64,000 bases of DNA from Dendrolimus kikuchii (GCA_019925095.2 CM034414.1:5628501-5692500), one strand, 5' to 3'. Counted from the stretch's first letter, positions 21,045-30,645 are shown. The notes: generated by a model not told the origin, from the sequence alone. Numbers and translations are program-made.

Positions 21045-21161
21045 TTTTTTATGTTTGTTTGTTCGTAGGCAAAGTGGCAAACGGGTCCACTTGATGGCAA
21101 GTGGCTCCCGCCGCCCACGGACATCTGCAACACTAGGAGAGCCGATGCGTGGCCTACCGCG
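21045..21161 (-). mobile_element. JOC2 LINE 3' UTR end
   Basis: The minus strand reads AGTGTTGCAGATGTCCGTGG, CCACTTGCCATCAAGTGG and CGTTTGCC, matching the 3' UTR after the JOC2 ORF at 52286-52370. With 21359-21560 it forms one JOC2 copy, split by the SINE-L at 21162-21358. Confidence 0.75.
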
Positions 21162-21358
21162 TTTTTTTTTATTGCAGGAGATCAGCAGACAGGCAGACGG
21201 CCCAATTGATGGAAAGCGGTTACCATCGCCTATCGACTCTTAAGGGAGACTGGAACCTGGTCACTAATGCCGGAACACAACTCAAGGTTGTTATGGCGAC
21301 ATACTTTAGACCAGGGGTGGTAGCCATCCAGTCGGGCAAATGCCCTATTACCTGGCAA
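21162..21358 (-). repeat. SINE-L, internally deleted and head-truncated, inside JOC2
   Basis: TTTATTGCAGGAGATCAGC to TACCTGGCAAAA, with a ~60-bp internal deletion after CGCCTAT (the CAAAGGTGCTACAAATG block is lost). Poly-A lies next to the JOC2 3' UTR and the other end abuts JOC2 coding text, so it is nested in JOC2. Confidence 0.85.
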
Positions 21359-21560
21359 AACTCGTTGAGACTTGATATCTGTTTACACCTTTTTGAAGAG
21401 CCCCATATTATAGCGCTCTGGGAAAACCGCTTATTCCAGTACAGTGGATAACTTCTAGGTGTCAAGGAAGTGTGGATGAACTCCTAGTCGCCGGCGAGCA
21501 GTTAAGACTATAAGTAGAGTACTGAGCCAAGGTCATCGAAATCAATGCGTAAGGTTCCCA
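21359..21560 (-). pseudogene. JOC2 LINE, degraded ORF end
   Basis: The minus strand carries GGAGTTCATCCACACTTCC, AAGTTATCCACTGTAC, then after a ~70-bp deletion GTTTTCCCAGAGCGCTATAA and GGCTCTTCAAAAA, aligning with 52090-52270. Frames are broken by stops and by the deletion. Confidence 0.75.
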
Positions 21561-22003
21561 GAAGATTCTACATTACCTCGCTGGATCGCCGTACTGATCC
21601 GTTGTCCGAGGTAGGAACCAGCCCTCTGATCACCTGAAGAATGAATGAGCCGTTTTTATAGATCTTTGTAAAGGTTCATGGCCTCAGGACCCTACGCTTC
21701 AAGCGTTTCAACAGCAAGAAGTAATTGTAGATTATGTACCAAATCGCTACCAGAGGGAAGCGTGCCCAGGTTGGATGCATTGCCACGTTTTATGGGAATA
21801 CTGCTTCGCTCGGTGAATTAGGAAGCAGCCTTTTGAACACAGGTAGCGTAAGAGTACCTTAAGAAGTGCTTTAAAAATACTTTCAATGAAAGAAATAAAT
21901 TTATTAAGAATTGTTTTACTTTTTTCACTTTTCTCAGATTCAGTTAGAAATGATTTATCAATGGGTGTTAGTCATCTCCAAGGCTTTTCTACATTTTATA
22001 TTA
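21561..22003. other. Unassigned
   Basis: No family recognised, apart from the LINE-like phrase shared with 3695-3800 just upstream. Confidence 0.35.
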
Positions 22004-22283
22004 TTGCATGAGTTCAGCAGACATGCAGACGGCCCAGCTAATGGGAAGCGGTTACCGTCGCCTATGGACATTTGTAACACCAAAGCGACACCAATGTGTT
22101 GCCACTCTCTAAAAAGGCACAGGAACCTGGCCACTAATGCCGGAACACATCTCAAGGTTGTTATAGCGGCATCCTCTAGACCAGGGGTGGTAGCCATCCA
22201 GTCGGGCAAATACCCTACCACCTGGCAATGGATTGTTTTGATGCCTCTTACGAGAGTCCATCTCCCGAGTTCCTGCACGGATA
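22004..22283 (-). repeat. SINE-L, full span, diverged subfamily
   Basis: GCATGAGTTCAGCAGACATG to CTGCACGGATA. It carries AAAGCGACACCAATGTGTTG and AAAAAGGCACAGG in place of the common CTACAAATGCGCTG and AAGGGAGACTGG, and has lost the CAGGCCGCCCGGCCG block. Confidence 0.88.
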
Positions 22284-22814
22284 GCAAATATGAGTTCAGG
22301 CATACAATAGCTATATCTGGACTGACACGCACTTGGCCGATTTCCATTATTATTATTAAAATATTTTCCCACATCACATAAAGTTTGTAGCTACGATCAA
22401 TTTAGGACCCAAAATATAAAGCTGTTAACACACGAATGATGCGACTGCATAATATAAAATAGACTGGCAACTAAGTTCCCACCGTCTATGATATAATGTT
22501 TTAAATCATTCGGAAGAGAATGTTTTATTCTACTAGAATCTAATTTCTTTGGAACATAAAAAAGGAGGCTTGGAGGAGAAAATTAATTTTAAAAAGTCAT
22601 TAATACCAGTGAAGAAATTAAATCAGCAGTTCCGTAATTAGTTTTATTTCCATTTAAAATATTTTTTAATACATTAAACACTATCCTCATATAGATAGTT
22701 GGAAATATTTTTAAGGTTTTCGTTAATAGTTTAGTATTAGGACTTTTCCCACGCCTTGTCACACAACGTCACACTTCGTCAAACCCCCCCTTATCATGTG
22801 ACAGTTTTTATTTT

Positions 22815-23119
22815 AATTGCAGGAGATCAGCAGACATGCAGACGGCCCACTTAATGGAAAGCGGGTACCATCGCCTATGGACATTTGCAACACCAAAGGT
22901 GCTACAAATGTGCTGCTGCTCTCTTAAGGGAGACTAGAACCTGGTCACTAATGCCGGAACAACTCAAGGTTGTTATGGCGACATACTTTAAACCAGAGGT
23001 GGTAGCCATCCAGTCGGGCAAATGCCCTACCACCTGGCTGTGGGTTGTTTTGTCGCCTCTTACGACAGGCCGCCCGGCCGCAGGAAATTGTATTCTTTCT
23101 TCGTTCCTGCACGAATAGA
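22815..23119 (-). repeat. SINE-L, full length
   Basis: TTTTAATTGCAGGAGATCAG to CCTGCACGAATA. The small block just upstream (22744-22804) resembles MITE-P (GTCACACAACGTCACAC). Confidence 0.92.
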
Positions 23120-23156
23120 ATGTATGAATGGCGCCTTAGGTCAAAAACTGCTTAAA

Positions 23157-23234
23157 GTGGTGCATGCGTTCCGGCCCGCGATTGAAAGCGCTTGGGACGC
23201 GTGCACTAGCCATTACGCTATCACGACTTCGATA
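23157..23234 (-). repeat. SINE-T1 head fragment
   Basis: GTGGTGCATGCGTTCCGGCC to CATTACGCTATCACGACTTC. The A box survives, the B-box region is mutated (GCGATTGAAAGC), and the body is absent. Confidence 0.85.
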
Positions 23235-23552
23235 CAGCATAACATATAACTAAATCAGTGATCAAAAAATATCATCGCTTACACTACAGAACAGACTTAA
23301 TACTTAAAAACTGAATATAAAGTACATTATGATGATTAAAAATCGTTTTAAGCGAACGGACGGACCGTATTTAATATTTATAATTTAGTTTCGTGTATAA
23401 TGCTGGAATATGATTAAGGTAAGAATATAAGTATGTATTTATGTCTGTTGTTTTGTTGACACGATGTAAAGATGGACTGAGTATAGAGTAGTTATTAAAT
23501 GTAGAGAATTTAAAAAACATTAATAATGTCGAACACATCGAAAGATCGATTG

Positions 23553-23706
23553 AGTTTTTTTTATTGCAAGAGTTCAGCAGACAGGCAGACGGTCCACCTG
23601 ATGGAAAGTGGTTACCATCGCGTATGGACATTGTAACATCAAAGGTGCTACCAATGTGCTGCCACTCTCTAAAGGAGGCCTGGAACATGCCCTCTAATAC
23701 CGAAGA
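23553..23706 (-). repeat. SINE-L, 3' half
   Basis: TTTTTATTGCAAGAGTTCAG to CATGCCCTCTAATACC; the head half is missing. Confidence 0.9.
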
Positions 23707-23711
23707 CAAGT

Positions 23712-23935
23712 CTCTGATGAACTATCTGATTTGGTGCCTACGTCACAATTTTTACCACCACACCACTCGCTGAAGATTAGGAGTTCATCCACTACACGTA
23801 GCGTATACTCCTTCATGCTATACGTGTGCAAGATATGGAGCTCTTCAAAAAGGACATAAACAGATATTTAAAGTCTCAACAAAGTAGGCAACGGATCGGT
23901 TTCCTTAATGTTGTGCATGGGAATAAGCACTCGAT
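23712..23935 (+). pseudogene. JOC2 LINE, degraded ORF end
   Basis: AACTATCTGATTTGGTGCCT, CCACACCACTCGCTG, AGGAGTTCATCCACTAC, then GGAGCTCTTCAAAAAGG and ATATTTAAAGTCTCAAC match 52030-52280 in order. Stops and deletions destroy the frame. Confidence 0.75.
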
Positions 23936-24137
23936 TGCTAGTTTATTTGAAATTAAAAAAATAGGATACACAATATTTGACTAATTGAGTCTAGGAATCA
24001 CGTTTTAAATAATACAATTATTTAAAAGCGAGAGAAGAACGACTGTTGTCGCTATCTGGTCATGTCACACTTAAGAGCTTTTTAAGGTGACTGTTCTTGT
24101 TGGGCGATTGTTATTCCTAGTATACTTTTCCTCATTA

Positions 24138-24489
24138 GGGACTATCCACAAATTACGTCACACGTTGGTCAGCGAAGTGGGACATTCTGTGACAAGGGGT
24201 GGGAGGCGTTCTAAACTTCGTGGCGTCACATTTCAAATTCTAATCTATTTAAGCTTTAAAACACTGCATTAGCAGTGTTCAAATTACTAAAAATAATTTA
24301 AATGGAAATTAAACCAACTACGAAACTGGTGTTTTAATTTAAGAATTTCTTGACGTAAATTGCAAATGTTACATGTTATGTGATGTCACACTAGGGAGGG
24401 AGGAGTCTCACGAATGTGATCAGCTGTGCCAAAGATGGAGGAGGGGTAAAAAATCATGAAATTGGTGTGAGTAATTTGTGGAAGACCCC
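24138..24489. mobile_element. MITE-P, ~350 bp with GGG..CT.TCCACAAATTAC termini
   Basis: The left end GGGACTATCCACAAATTACG and the reverse complement of the right end GGGGTCTTCCACAAATTACT form an imperfect inverted repeat of about 25 bp. TA occurs next to both ends. The GTGACAAGGGGTGGGAGG and CGTCACATTT blocks recur at 50690-50760. The superfamily is not set by eye. Confidence 0.7.
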
Positions 24490-24544
24490 ATATCGCGAAC
24501 GAGATCGCGACCACAGTTACTACATATTACAATAGTTATAATAG

Positions 24545-24783
24545 CAGCCTATAAATGTCCCACTGCTGGGCTTGGGCCTCCCATTATAGAGGAACGGACA
24601 GCATTTAATACATCGGTTATCTCGGTTTCACTCTATTGTTTTTCACCGTTGTTAGCACGTGGTAATTGTAACAATATGCACATTAGATCAGAAAACTACC
24701 TAAGTCGTGCATGCATTCTGGCTAGGATCGAACATGCGCCCTTTGAGCTTACGACGCGTGCGCTAGCATTACGTTACCACCAC
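24545..24783 (-). repeat. SINE-T1, internally deleted
   Basis: Keeps the 3' end (CAGCCTATAAATGTCCCACT), lost about 60 bp of the body, and keeps the head to ATTACGTTACCACC. TTATAATAG at 24536-24544 and 24784-24792 is a 9-bp target duplication. Confidence 0.88.
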
Positions 24784-24792
24784 TTATAATAG

Positions 24793-25160
24793 TTAATCTA
24801 TTGATATGTTTTTCGAGATTGTATAAAAATAATAATAACTAAATCCTCTGTGTCTCAATACTAGTCTACATGTACCAAACTGCTGATTATGCTAATACAA
24901 TGTTTTGGGCTAAACTAGAAATGTTCGGGCTAATGGCCTGGATTAGTATTATAATCACGCCGATACCCATCTGTCCCGAACAGAAAACCTTTTTCAAAAT
25001 AAAAAAAAGATTGCAATTTGCAAGGAATTTTTGTTTTGAAAAAATTAAATTCATCAAGATATGAATGGCTACTTAGCTGGAGCACACCCTGATTCTCTGT
25101 GAGACCTGATGCCGCCTCGCAAATTCTAGTGAACCAAGTAGAAAAAATGAACGCTTACAG
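24793..25160. other. Unassigned
   Basis: A 64-codon + frame at 24870-25064 has no recognisable motif. No repeats recognised. Confidence 0.35.
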
Positions 25161-25327
25161 TCACTGGAACTGAAACCTGGTCATTGATGCCGGAATACAG
25201 CTTAAAGTTGCTATGGTGGCATACGCTAAACCAGGGGTGGTAGCCATCCAGTCGGGTCAATGCCCTACCACCTGGCTGTGACTTGTTTTGTCGTCTCTTA
25301 CGACAGGCGCCCGGCCGTAGGAATTAG
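25161..25327 (-). repeat. SINE-L, left part of a split copy
   Basis: CACTGGAACTGAAACCTGGT to CCGTAGGAATTAG. The copy continues at 25992-26020 after the insertion 25328-25981. Confidence 0.9.
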
Positions 25328-25455
25328 AATAGAATATACTTTATTGCATACCATTAAGATAAAATTCAAGAAGTTTAAAGACAGAAGACAATAGGCGGTC
25401 TTATCACTAAAAGCTAATTCTTCCAGACAACCATTGATATTGACAAAATTGTGTA
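25328..25455 (-). mobile_element. JOC1-type LINE tail, left part of the nested insertion
   Basis: The minus strand carries the 3' UTR (TTGTCTGGAAGAATTAGCTT, AAGACCGCC) and ends GCAATAAAGTATATTC, followed by the SINE-L sequence. TAGGAATTAG at 25318-25327 and 25982-25991 is the 10-bp target duplication of the whole 25328-25981 block. Confidence 0.85.
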
Positions 25456-25561
25456 ACATGTGGGTTTTGCAATATAACAGTAATAAAAATGTATATATAT
25501 AAAATTTTGAAATGGCAAGTATAATAGACATAGAAATAAGGCTAGTTATATATATATATAT

Positions 25562-25740
25562 GTCGGCAGACGTTGTCCTGTCCTGAATAAATAAAATTTT
25601 TAACCCGATTGCAGCGCCACCTACCGGGTCCAATTGTGAATCTAAACCATCCTCGAATTCACTTGAACACACACAAAAAAAATCATTCAAATCGGTCCAG
25701 CCAAAGTAGTTTAGGAGGAGTTCACTGTCAACACACGTAC
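25562..25740 (-). mobile_element. HEL-I Helitron-type fragment inside the nested block
   Basis: GTCGGCAGACGTTGTCCTG, GCGCCACCTACCGGGTCC and TCATTCAAATCGGTCCAGCC match the HEL-I copies at 12144 and 59590. Confidence 0.65.
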
Positions 25741-25751
25741 AGAATAATTAT

Positions 25752-25926
25752 ATACATACATAACTTCACGCCAGTACCCTTGCGGGGTAGGCATGAACAA
25801 CGGAGCGCCATTCAGGCTTATTCTTACACACCTCACTTGCTGCTTTGACATTCATAGCTCTTGTCATGCACGCTCGTCTGTTCTTAAGGCTCCTGACATC
25901 ACCTTCTGCTAGTACACGATCAATTA
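25752..25926 (-). pseudogene. RTE1 LINE 3' end inside the nested block
   Basis: The tail CATACATA is followed by the reverse of PARELA... up to IDRVLAEGDV. About 55 codons, with a few substitutions. Confidence 0.85.
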
Positions 25927-25991
25927 ATATATATTATAAGAATTATATATATAAAGATAATCATAGTAACATTGTATAGATTAGGAATTAG

Positions 25992-26020
25992 TATTCTTTT
26001 CCGTTCCTGCACAGAGGATA
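25992..26020 (-). repeat. SINE-L, right part of the split copy
   Basis: TATTCTTTTCCGTTCCTGCA completes the head of the copy begun at 25161. Confidence 0.88.
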
Positions 26021-26158
26021 CATTACTATTAACACACAGACGCAAACCACGTATGTACTACACAACTTTACGCACACATCGAGCCTTTACCGCCTTTATC
26101 GTAAGCGACATTCGGCTCTATGTACATTTAATGCTGCAAATAATATTTTAAATTTTAT

Positions 26159-26466
26159 ATTCCGGTGGTTCGGACATGTGGAAAGAATGCATGATAAAAG
26201 AATGACTAAACAGATATACAATGCAAAAGTGGATGGATGCAGAAGTCGTGGACACGACACACCTTCCATGATCAAATTGATCGTGTACTAGCAGAAGGTG
26301 ATGTCAGGAGCCTTAAGAACAGACGAGCTTGCATGACAAGAGTTATGAATGTCAAAGAGGCAAGTGAGGTGTGTAAGAATAAGCCTAAATGGCACTCTGT
26401 TGTTCGTGCCTACCCCGCAAGGGAACTGGCGTGAAGTTATGTATGTATGTATGTATGTATGCATGT
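26159..26466 (+). pseudogene. RTE1 LINE 3' end, longer copy
   Basis: TTCCGGTGGTTCGGACATGT encodes the RWFGHVERMHDKRMTKQ start. A deletion in GRPRH shifts the frame near 26250. The C-terminal frame 26237-26434 is open to its stop, and the tail is five to six TATG units. Confidence 0.88.
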
Positions 26467-26508
26467 AATATTTTAAACTATAAATAATAATAATAATATT
26501 AACTATAC

Positions 26509-26637
26509 GAGCGTGCATGACAAGAGTTATGAATGTCAAAGAAGCAAGTGAGGTGGGTAAGAATAAGCCTGAATGGCGCTCTATTGTTCGTGCCTACCCC
26601 GCAAGGGAATTGACGTGAAGTTATGTATGTATGTATG
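26509..26637 (+). pseudogene. RTE1 LINE 3' end, second in tandem
   Basis: Starts at ACMTRVMNVKEASEV and ends with (TATG)n, 43 bp after the previous copy in the same orientation. The truncation point is different, so it is a separate insertion or a partial duplication. Confidence 0.85.
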
Positions 26638-27050
26638 TTTTGTTTTAAGACTTTCAGTTTTAGTTAGATTAGACCCTACTGAATCAAAAACTGGAAGTCT
26701 TAAAACAGATTAATACTTTGAAATACCTTCTGCAACAAAACTCGAATTGTGTTCCAGCATTAATGACCAGGTTCTATTCGCCCTTAAGAGAGCAGCAGCG
26801 CATTTGTAGCACGTTTGGTGTTGCAAATGTCAATAGGCGATGGTAACCGCTTTTCATTAAGTGGGCCGCTGCCTGTCTGCTGAACTCCTGCAATAAAAAA
26901 AATGCTTAGGTCCAAATGTCGCTTACGATAAAAGGGCGGTAAAAACTCGACATTTTATTAAGAAATCGAGACTTTACTGCCATTGTATCGTAAGCGACAT
27001 TTTGGACCTAAGCATATTTTTTGTTGGAAAGGGTACTTTAAACTATTTTT
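26638..27050. repeat. FB2 foldback element, split by SINE-L
   Basis: Two nested hairpins: GTTTTAAGACTTTCAGTTTT/AAAACTGGAAGTCTTAAAAC at 26638-26706, and ATGCTTAGGTCCAAATGTCG with its inverse CGACATTTTGGACCTAAGCA at 26903-26998. The outer arms continue with TTTGAAATACCTTCTGCAAC against GTTGGAAAGGGTACTTTAAA. A related copy without the SINE is at 27655-27815. No coding frame. Confidence 0.7.
26746..26901 (+). repeat. SINE-L, 5'-truncated, inserted in FB2
   Basis: Starts at CTCGAATTGTGTTCCAGC and ends CTCCTGCAATAAAAAA, immediately before ATGCTTAGGTCC of FB2. The relative at 27735-27770 joins the FB2 flanks directly, so this is a clean insertion with an intact 3' end. Confidence 0.9.
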
Positions 27051-27291
27051 TTTTCTTTGGCAAAGGTCAATCCGATAGCGACATCCTTACGAATGAAGAT
27101 TTTTTTTTAATTTGTTTGTTTTAGATCACTACAAGGGTTGGAATCATGTCAACCAGGGAGCACCGTTTTTTTGTAGCCCCGACTCCACAGGCCTGTAATT
27201 CGACGATTTCTTGCTTTTTTTTCTTTTTAATTTTTTTTACATTCTTCAGATATCAATAAAAATCATTTAAAATAAATGTAAGGTAATTTTT

Positions 27292-27600
27292 TTTTTTATT
27301 GCAGAAGTTCAGCAGACAGGCAGACGGCCCACTTGATTGAAAGTGGTTACCATCGCCTATGAACATTTGCAACACCGAAGGTGCTACAAATGCGCTGCTG
27401 CTCTCTTAAAGGGGACTGGAACCTGGTCACTAATGCCGAAAACAACTCAAGGTTGTTATGGCGACATACTTTAGACGAGGGGTGGTAGCCATCCAGTCGG
27501 GCAAATGCCCTACCACCTGGCTGTGGGTTGTTTAGTCGCCTCTTACGACAGGCCGCCCGGCCGCAGGAAATTGTATTCTTTCTCCGTTCCTGCACGGATA
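27292..27600 (-). repeat. SINE-L, full length
   Basis: TTTTTATTGCAGAAGTTCAG to CTGCACGGATAA with the complete head block AGGCCGCCCGGCCGCAGG. Its minus strand gives one of the longest frames of the family, 82 codons, but this is not conserved at the protein level between copies. Confidence 0.94.
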
Positions 27601-27654
27601 ATTTTTTATCTTAGTTTGAAAAATGCCTAAAATTTAGGCGTCTAGACCAGAATT

Positions 27655-27815
27655 CTACCTTTAATATTTTCAGTTTTAGTTAGATGAGACACTACTGAAT
27701 CAAAAACTGATGGTCTGAAAACAAAATAATAGTTTAAAATACGTTTTGCAACAACAAATATGCTTAAGTCCAAATGTCGCTTACGATAAAGTGGCGGTAA
27801 TGGCTCAAAATGCTT
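27655..27815. repeat. FB2 copy, uninterrupted
   Basis: TTTCAGTTTTAGTTAGATGA, AAAATACGTTTTGCAACAAC and ATGCTTAAGTCCAAATGTCG follow the order of 26650-26930 without the SINE. Confidence 0.75.
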
Positions 27816-28205
27816 CACATCATCTGACGTTTGGTTCATGTAGGCACCGCTAATACTTATATTCATCTGAGATAGAAGCCTCAAAAAACATTTTCATTAG
27901 GTACACATATTTTCAAAATCCATTGATCATTTCGCATCGGTCCCCGCTCATAATGATTGCTTTAGCAAATTGGTAACCAGAATAATAATTGGACAAAACC
28001 GCATTGGTATCTACGCCTGTATCATTACGCTGTTAGCAGCCGTCGTGGACAGACATAATAAGGAGTATATCCATGGTCAAAACTTCAGCACGAAAACTGT
28101 CGTAAGTACATTTTCATCTAAATTGTACCTATAATAAGATTTTGTCTCTATCCCTCTGTATTGTTAACAGATTTCAAAAAAAATTGGATCGTATCAATTC
28201 GTCGT
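27816..28205. other. Unassigned
   Basis: No family recognised. Confidence 0.35.
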
Positions 28206-28328
28206 GTCGTAGGCTAAATAAAACTTTAACATTACTCATTGACACTTGACATCTTTGTCTTCCGTGATGAAGACTAATGAAAAGTGACCGAAACGTCGGA
28301 ATAATAAAAATAGTAGTTTTATTAAGTA
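28206..28328 (+). mobile_element. Penelope-like element 3' region, fragment (continues 28570-28610)
   Basis: TAGGCTAAATAAAACTTTAA through CCGAAACGTCGGAATAATA and GTAGTTTTATTAAGTA aligns with 19482-19633. After the Helitron the text TACTTGTCGCGAAAAATCAAG continues the match to 19630-19655. Confidence 0.85.
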
Positions 28329-28569
28329 CTAGCTGTGCCCGCGGCGTCGTCCGCGTGGAATTTGTTTTCAAAGCCCCCCCGATTTTGAAACATTTTTCAT
28401 TGCTGCTCCGCTCCTATTGGTCTTAGCGTGATGATATATAGCCTATAGCCTTCCTCGATAAATGGGCTATCCAACACTGAAAGAATTTTTCAAATCAGAC
28501 CAGTAGTTTTTGAGATTAGCGCGTTTAAACAAACAAACAAACTGTTCAGCTTTATATATTAGTATAAGA
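28329..28569 (-). mobile_element. HEL-a, complete 241-bp Helitron-type element
   Basis: On the + strand it runs from CTAGCTGTGCCCGCGGCG to TTATATATTAGTATAAGA, flanked by A28328 and T28570. In element orientation that is TC(T)TATACTAATATA...CGCGGGCACAGCTAG with a 3' GC hairpin, the canonical Helitron end arrangement. The uninterrupted site is seen in the Penelope copy at 19627-19634 (GTATAC). Known lepidopteran non-autonomous Helitrons look like this. There is no coding capacity. Confidence 0.85.
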
Positions 28570-28717
28570 TACTTGTCGCGAAAAATCAAGCAAATATTAA
28601 ACTTAAGACTTGTTTATCAATGAACCAGGTCATCTATCATTTAAGAACTGTGCTCTTGTCGGTGGAGTCCTCCCAATCTTCTCTGTTATGGACCACTTGT
28701 TTTACTTCCTTGTACGT

Positions 28718-28749
28718 TAGAATAGAATAGAATATCATTTATTGCATAA
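28718..28749 (-). mobile_element. LINE tail with (ATTCT)n end, split by SINE-T1
   Basis: TTAGAATAGAATAGAATATC then ATTTATTGCATAA; continues at 29061. The same end starts the nested LINE at 25328. Confidence 0.7.
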
Positions 28750-29060
28750 GTCGTGGTAGCGTAATGGCTAGCGCACGCGTCCCAGACTCAGAGGGCGCGG
28801 GTTCGATCCTGGCCGGAACGCATGCACCTCTTAGTCAGTTTTCTGATCTAATGTGCATATTGTTACAATTGCCATGTGCTAACAACGGTGAAGGAAAACA
28901 TCGTCATGCAACCTGCACATCGAGATAACCGATGTGTCAAACCTGCCAAGCCGCCTTGGACAAGCGTGGCGGGTATACTGTCTGTTCCCCCTATAATGGG
29001 AGGCCCGAGCTCAGCAGTGGGACATTAATGGGCTGATAATATTTATTATTTATTTTATAT
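28750..29060 (+). repeat. SINE-T1, full length, best-preserved head
   Basis: GTCGTGGTAGCGTAATGGCT supplies a consensus A box (TAGCGTAATGG) and GGGTTCGATCCTGG a perfect B box. The body ends GACATTAATGGGCTGATAAT with a TTATT-rich tail. ATTGCATAA at 28741-28749 and 29061-29069 is the 9-bp target duplication. Confidence 0.93.
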
Positions 29061-29097
29061 ATTGCATAAACTGTCACATACATATAATTTAAAGACC

Positions 29098-29375
29098 TGG
29101 GGTCCTAACGCTCTAAAACTTTATTGAGATGTCGCCGACCGTTTAGTAGACCTCTCACGCGACCAAAAGGCTGGCGTCTGTTTTGCTCAAAGGCTAAGTA
29201 TTGTTATTCAACGTGGTAACGCCGTCAGCCTTTTGGGAACGTTCCCGATAAGTGACAGTGGTTTGGGACCAATATTTTATCAATAATTTTTTATTTAGTT
29301 CTAGTATTTAATTTTAGGTTTATTTTTCAACTATAGTTTACTTTTAATCTTAGTGTTATACAATAAAGTATATAT
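29098..29375 (+). pseudogene. QRG LINE-like ORF end and 3' UTR
   Basis: The + strand encodes DLSRDQKAGVCFAQRLS-like text, then VIQRGNAVSLLGTFPISDS, and ends in UTR with CAATAAAGTATATATT. The phrase AG..FAQR.S.AIQRG...S..GT is a conserved C-terminus of an invertebrate LINE-like reverse transcriptase group; I cannot name the clade securely. Relatives: 33170-33312 (+), 40623-40918 (-) and 56950-57240 (+). Confidence 0.7.
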
Positions 29376-29382
29376 TATTCTA

Positions 29383-29700
29383 CTAGCTTCTGCCCGCGAC
29401 TTCGTCCGCGGGGAAAGGTTTTTTAACTATCCCACGGGAACTCTTTAATTTTTCGGGATCAAAAGTATCCTATATGTTGTACCAGGGATATAAGCTACCA
29501 CCATACAAAATTTCATTTAAATCGATTTAATCGTTTCGGAGATTAGCCAGTACAAACAGACAGACAAACAGAGAAACAAAAAAAATTTTAAAAATCTAAA
29601 TTAGTTCTATTTCACTTCTTACATCCCCCTGACTCGGTTTTGAACATTTTTTTTTCATTGTAAAGAAATTTGACCTCTACAATTTTATTATATGTATAGA
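29383..29700 (-). mobile_element. HEL-c, 318-bp Helitron-type element
   Basis: CTAGCTTCTGCCCGCGACTT to TTATTATATGTATAGA on the + strand, flanked by A29382 and T29701. It includes GATCAAAAGTATCCTATATG and ACATCCCCCTGACTCGG. It faces the copy at 30029 in inverted orientation. Confidence 0.8.
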
Positions 29701-29776
29701 TTTAAGGACAGAAAAGATGTTTTATTCTTTATAGAAACGACCGTTTGTCCTTTCGATAACACCCACTTTTTCTTTT

Positions 29777-29880
29777 ATTTACATACATACATACATACAT
29801 AGCTTCACGCCAGTTCCCTTGCGGGGTAGGCACGAACAACAGAGCGCCATTTAGGCTTATTCTTACACACCTCACTTTCT
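29777..29880 (-). pseudogene. RTE1 LINE 3' end, very short
   Basis: CATACATA tail, then the reverse of about 30 C-terminal codons ending in CACCTCACTTTC. Confidence 0.85.
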
Positions 29881-30028
29881 TTTATTTGATCCGTGAATGC
29901 TCGCCTTGGTCTTCCCTTCCTTCTCCTTACTTCTATTTTGTCTTCGATTATGTGCATAAGGTGTCGTGTCGTAGCAAGCGGCCAAGCATCTTCCCCTGGT
30001 TTCCTCCAGATTTCTTAAACCATGTCAT

Positions 30029-30326
30029 CTATACATATAATAAAACTGTAGAGGTCGAATTTCTGTACTATGAAAAAAATGCTAAAAACCGAGTCAGGGG
30101 GATGTAAGACGTGAAATAGAACTAATTTAGATTTTTTTTAATTTTTTGTTTCTCTGTTTGTCTGTCTGTTTGTACTGGCTAATCTCCGAAACGACTGGAC
30201 CGATTGAAATGAAATTTTGTATGGTGGTAGCTTATATCCCTGGTCCATATATAGGATACTTTTGATCCCGAAAAATTAAAGAGTTCCCGGGGATAGTTAA
30301 AAAACCGCACCACGCGGACGAAGATA
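30029..30326 (+). mobile_element. HEL-c, CTAG end lost
   Basis: A then TCTATACATATAATAAAACT opens the element; the body mirrors 29383-29700. It stops at CACCACGCGGACGAAGATAA, so the terminal hairpin and CTAG are gone, and a SINE-L begins 11 bp later. Confidence 0.8.
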
Positions 30327-30336
30327 AATTCATCTT

Positions 30337-30645
30337 TATCCGTGCAGGAACGGAGAAAGAATACAATTTTCTTCGGCTCGGCGGCCTGTCCTCAGAGACG
30401 ACAAAACAACCCACAGCCAGGTAGGGTATTTGCCCGTCTGGAGGGCTACCACCTCTGATCTAGAGCATGCTACCATAACAACCTTAAGTTGTATTCCGGC
30501 ATTAGTGGCCAGGTACTCCCTTTAGAGCGGCCGCACATTGGTCGCACCTTTAGTGTTAGTGTGTTACTAATGTCCATAGGCGGTGGTAACCGCTTTCCAT
30601 CAGGCGGGCTGTCTGCCTGTGTACTGAACTCAGGCAATAAAAAAA
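30337..30645 (+). repeat. SINE-L, full length
   Basis: TATCCGTGCAGGAACGGAG to CTCAGGCAATAAAAAA. The C-rich body resembles the diverged subfamily of 22004. Confidence 0.9.

Noticed and set aside
22109..22381. Overlapping long frames on both strands (up to 156 codons)
   Set aside because: Both read through a SINE-L copy and its flanks. Such frames recur at most SINE-L copies and show no protein-level conservation.
28750..28825. Possible tRNA gene (A and B boxes)
   Set aside because: It is the head of SINE-T1: the boxes match, but no closed acceptor stem is evident and the SINE body, tail and target duplications follow.
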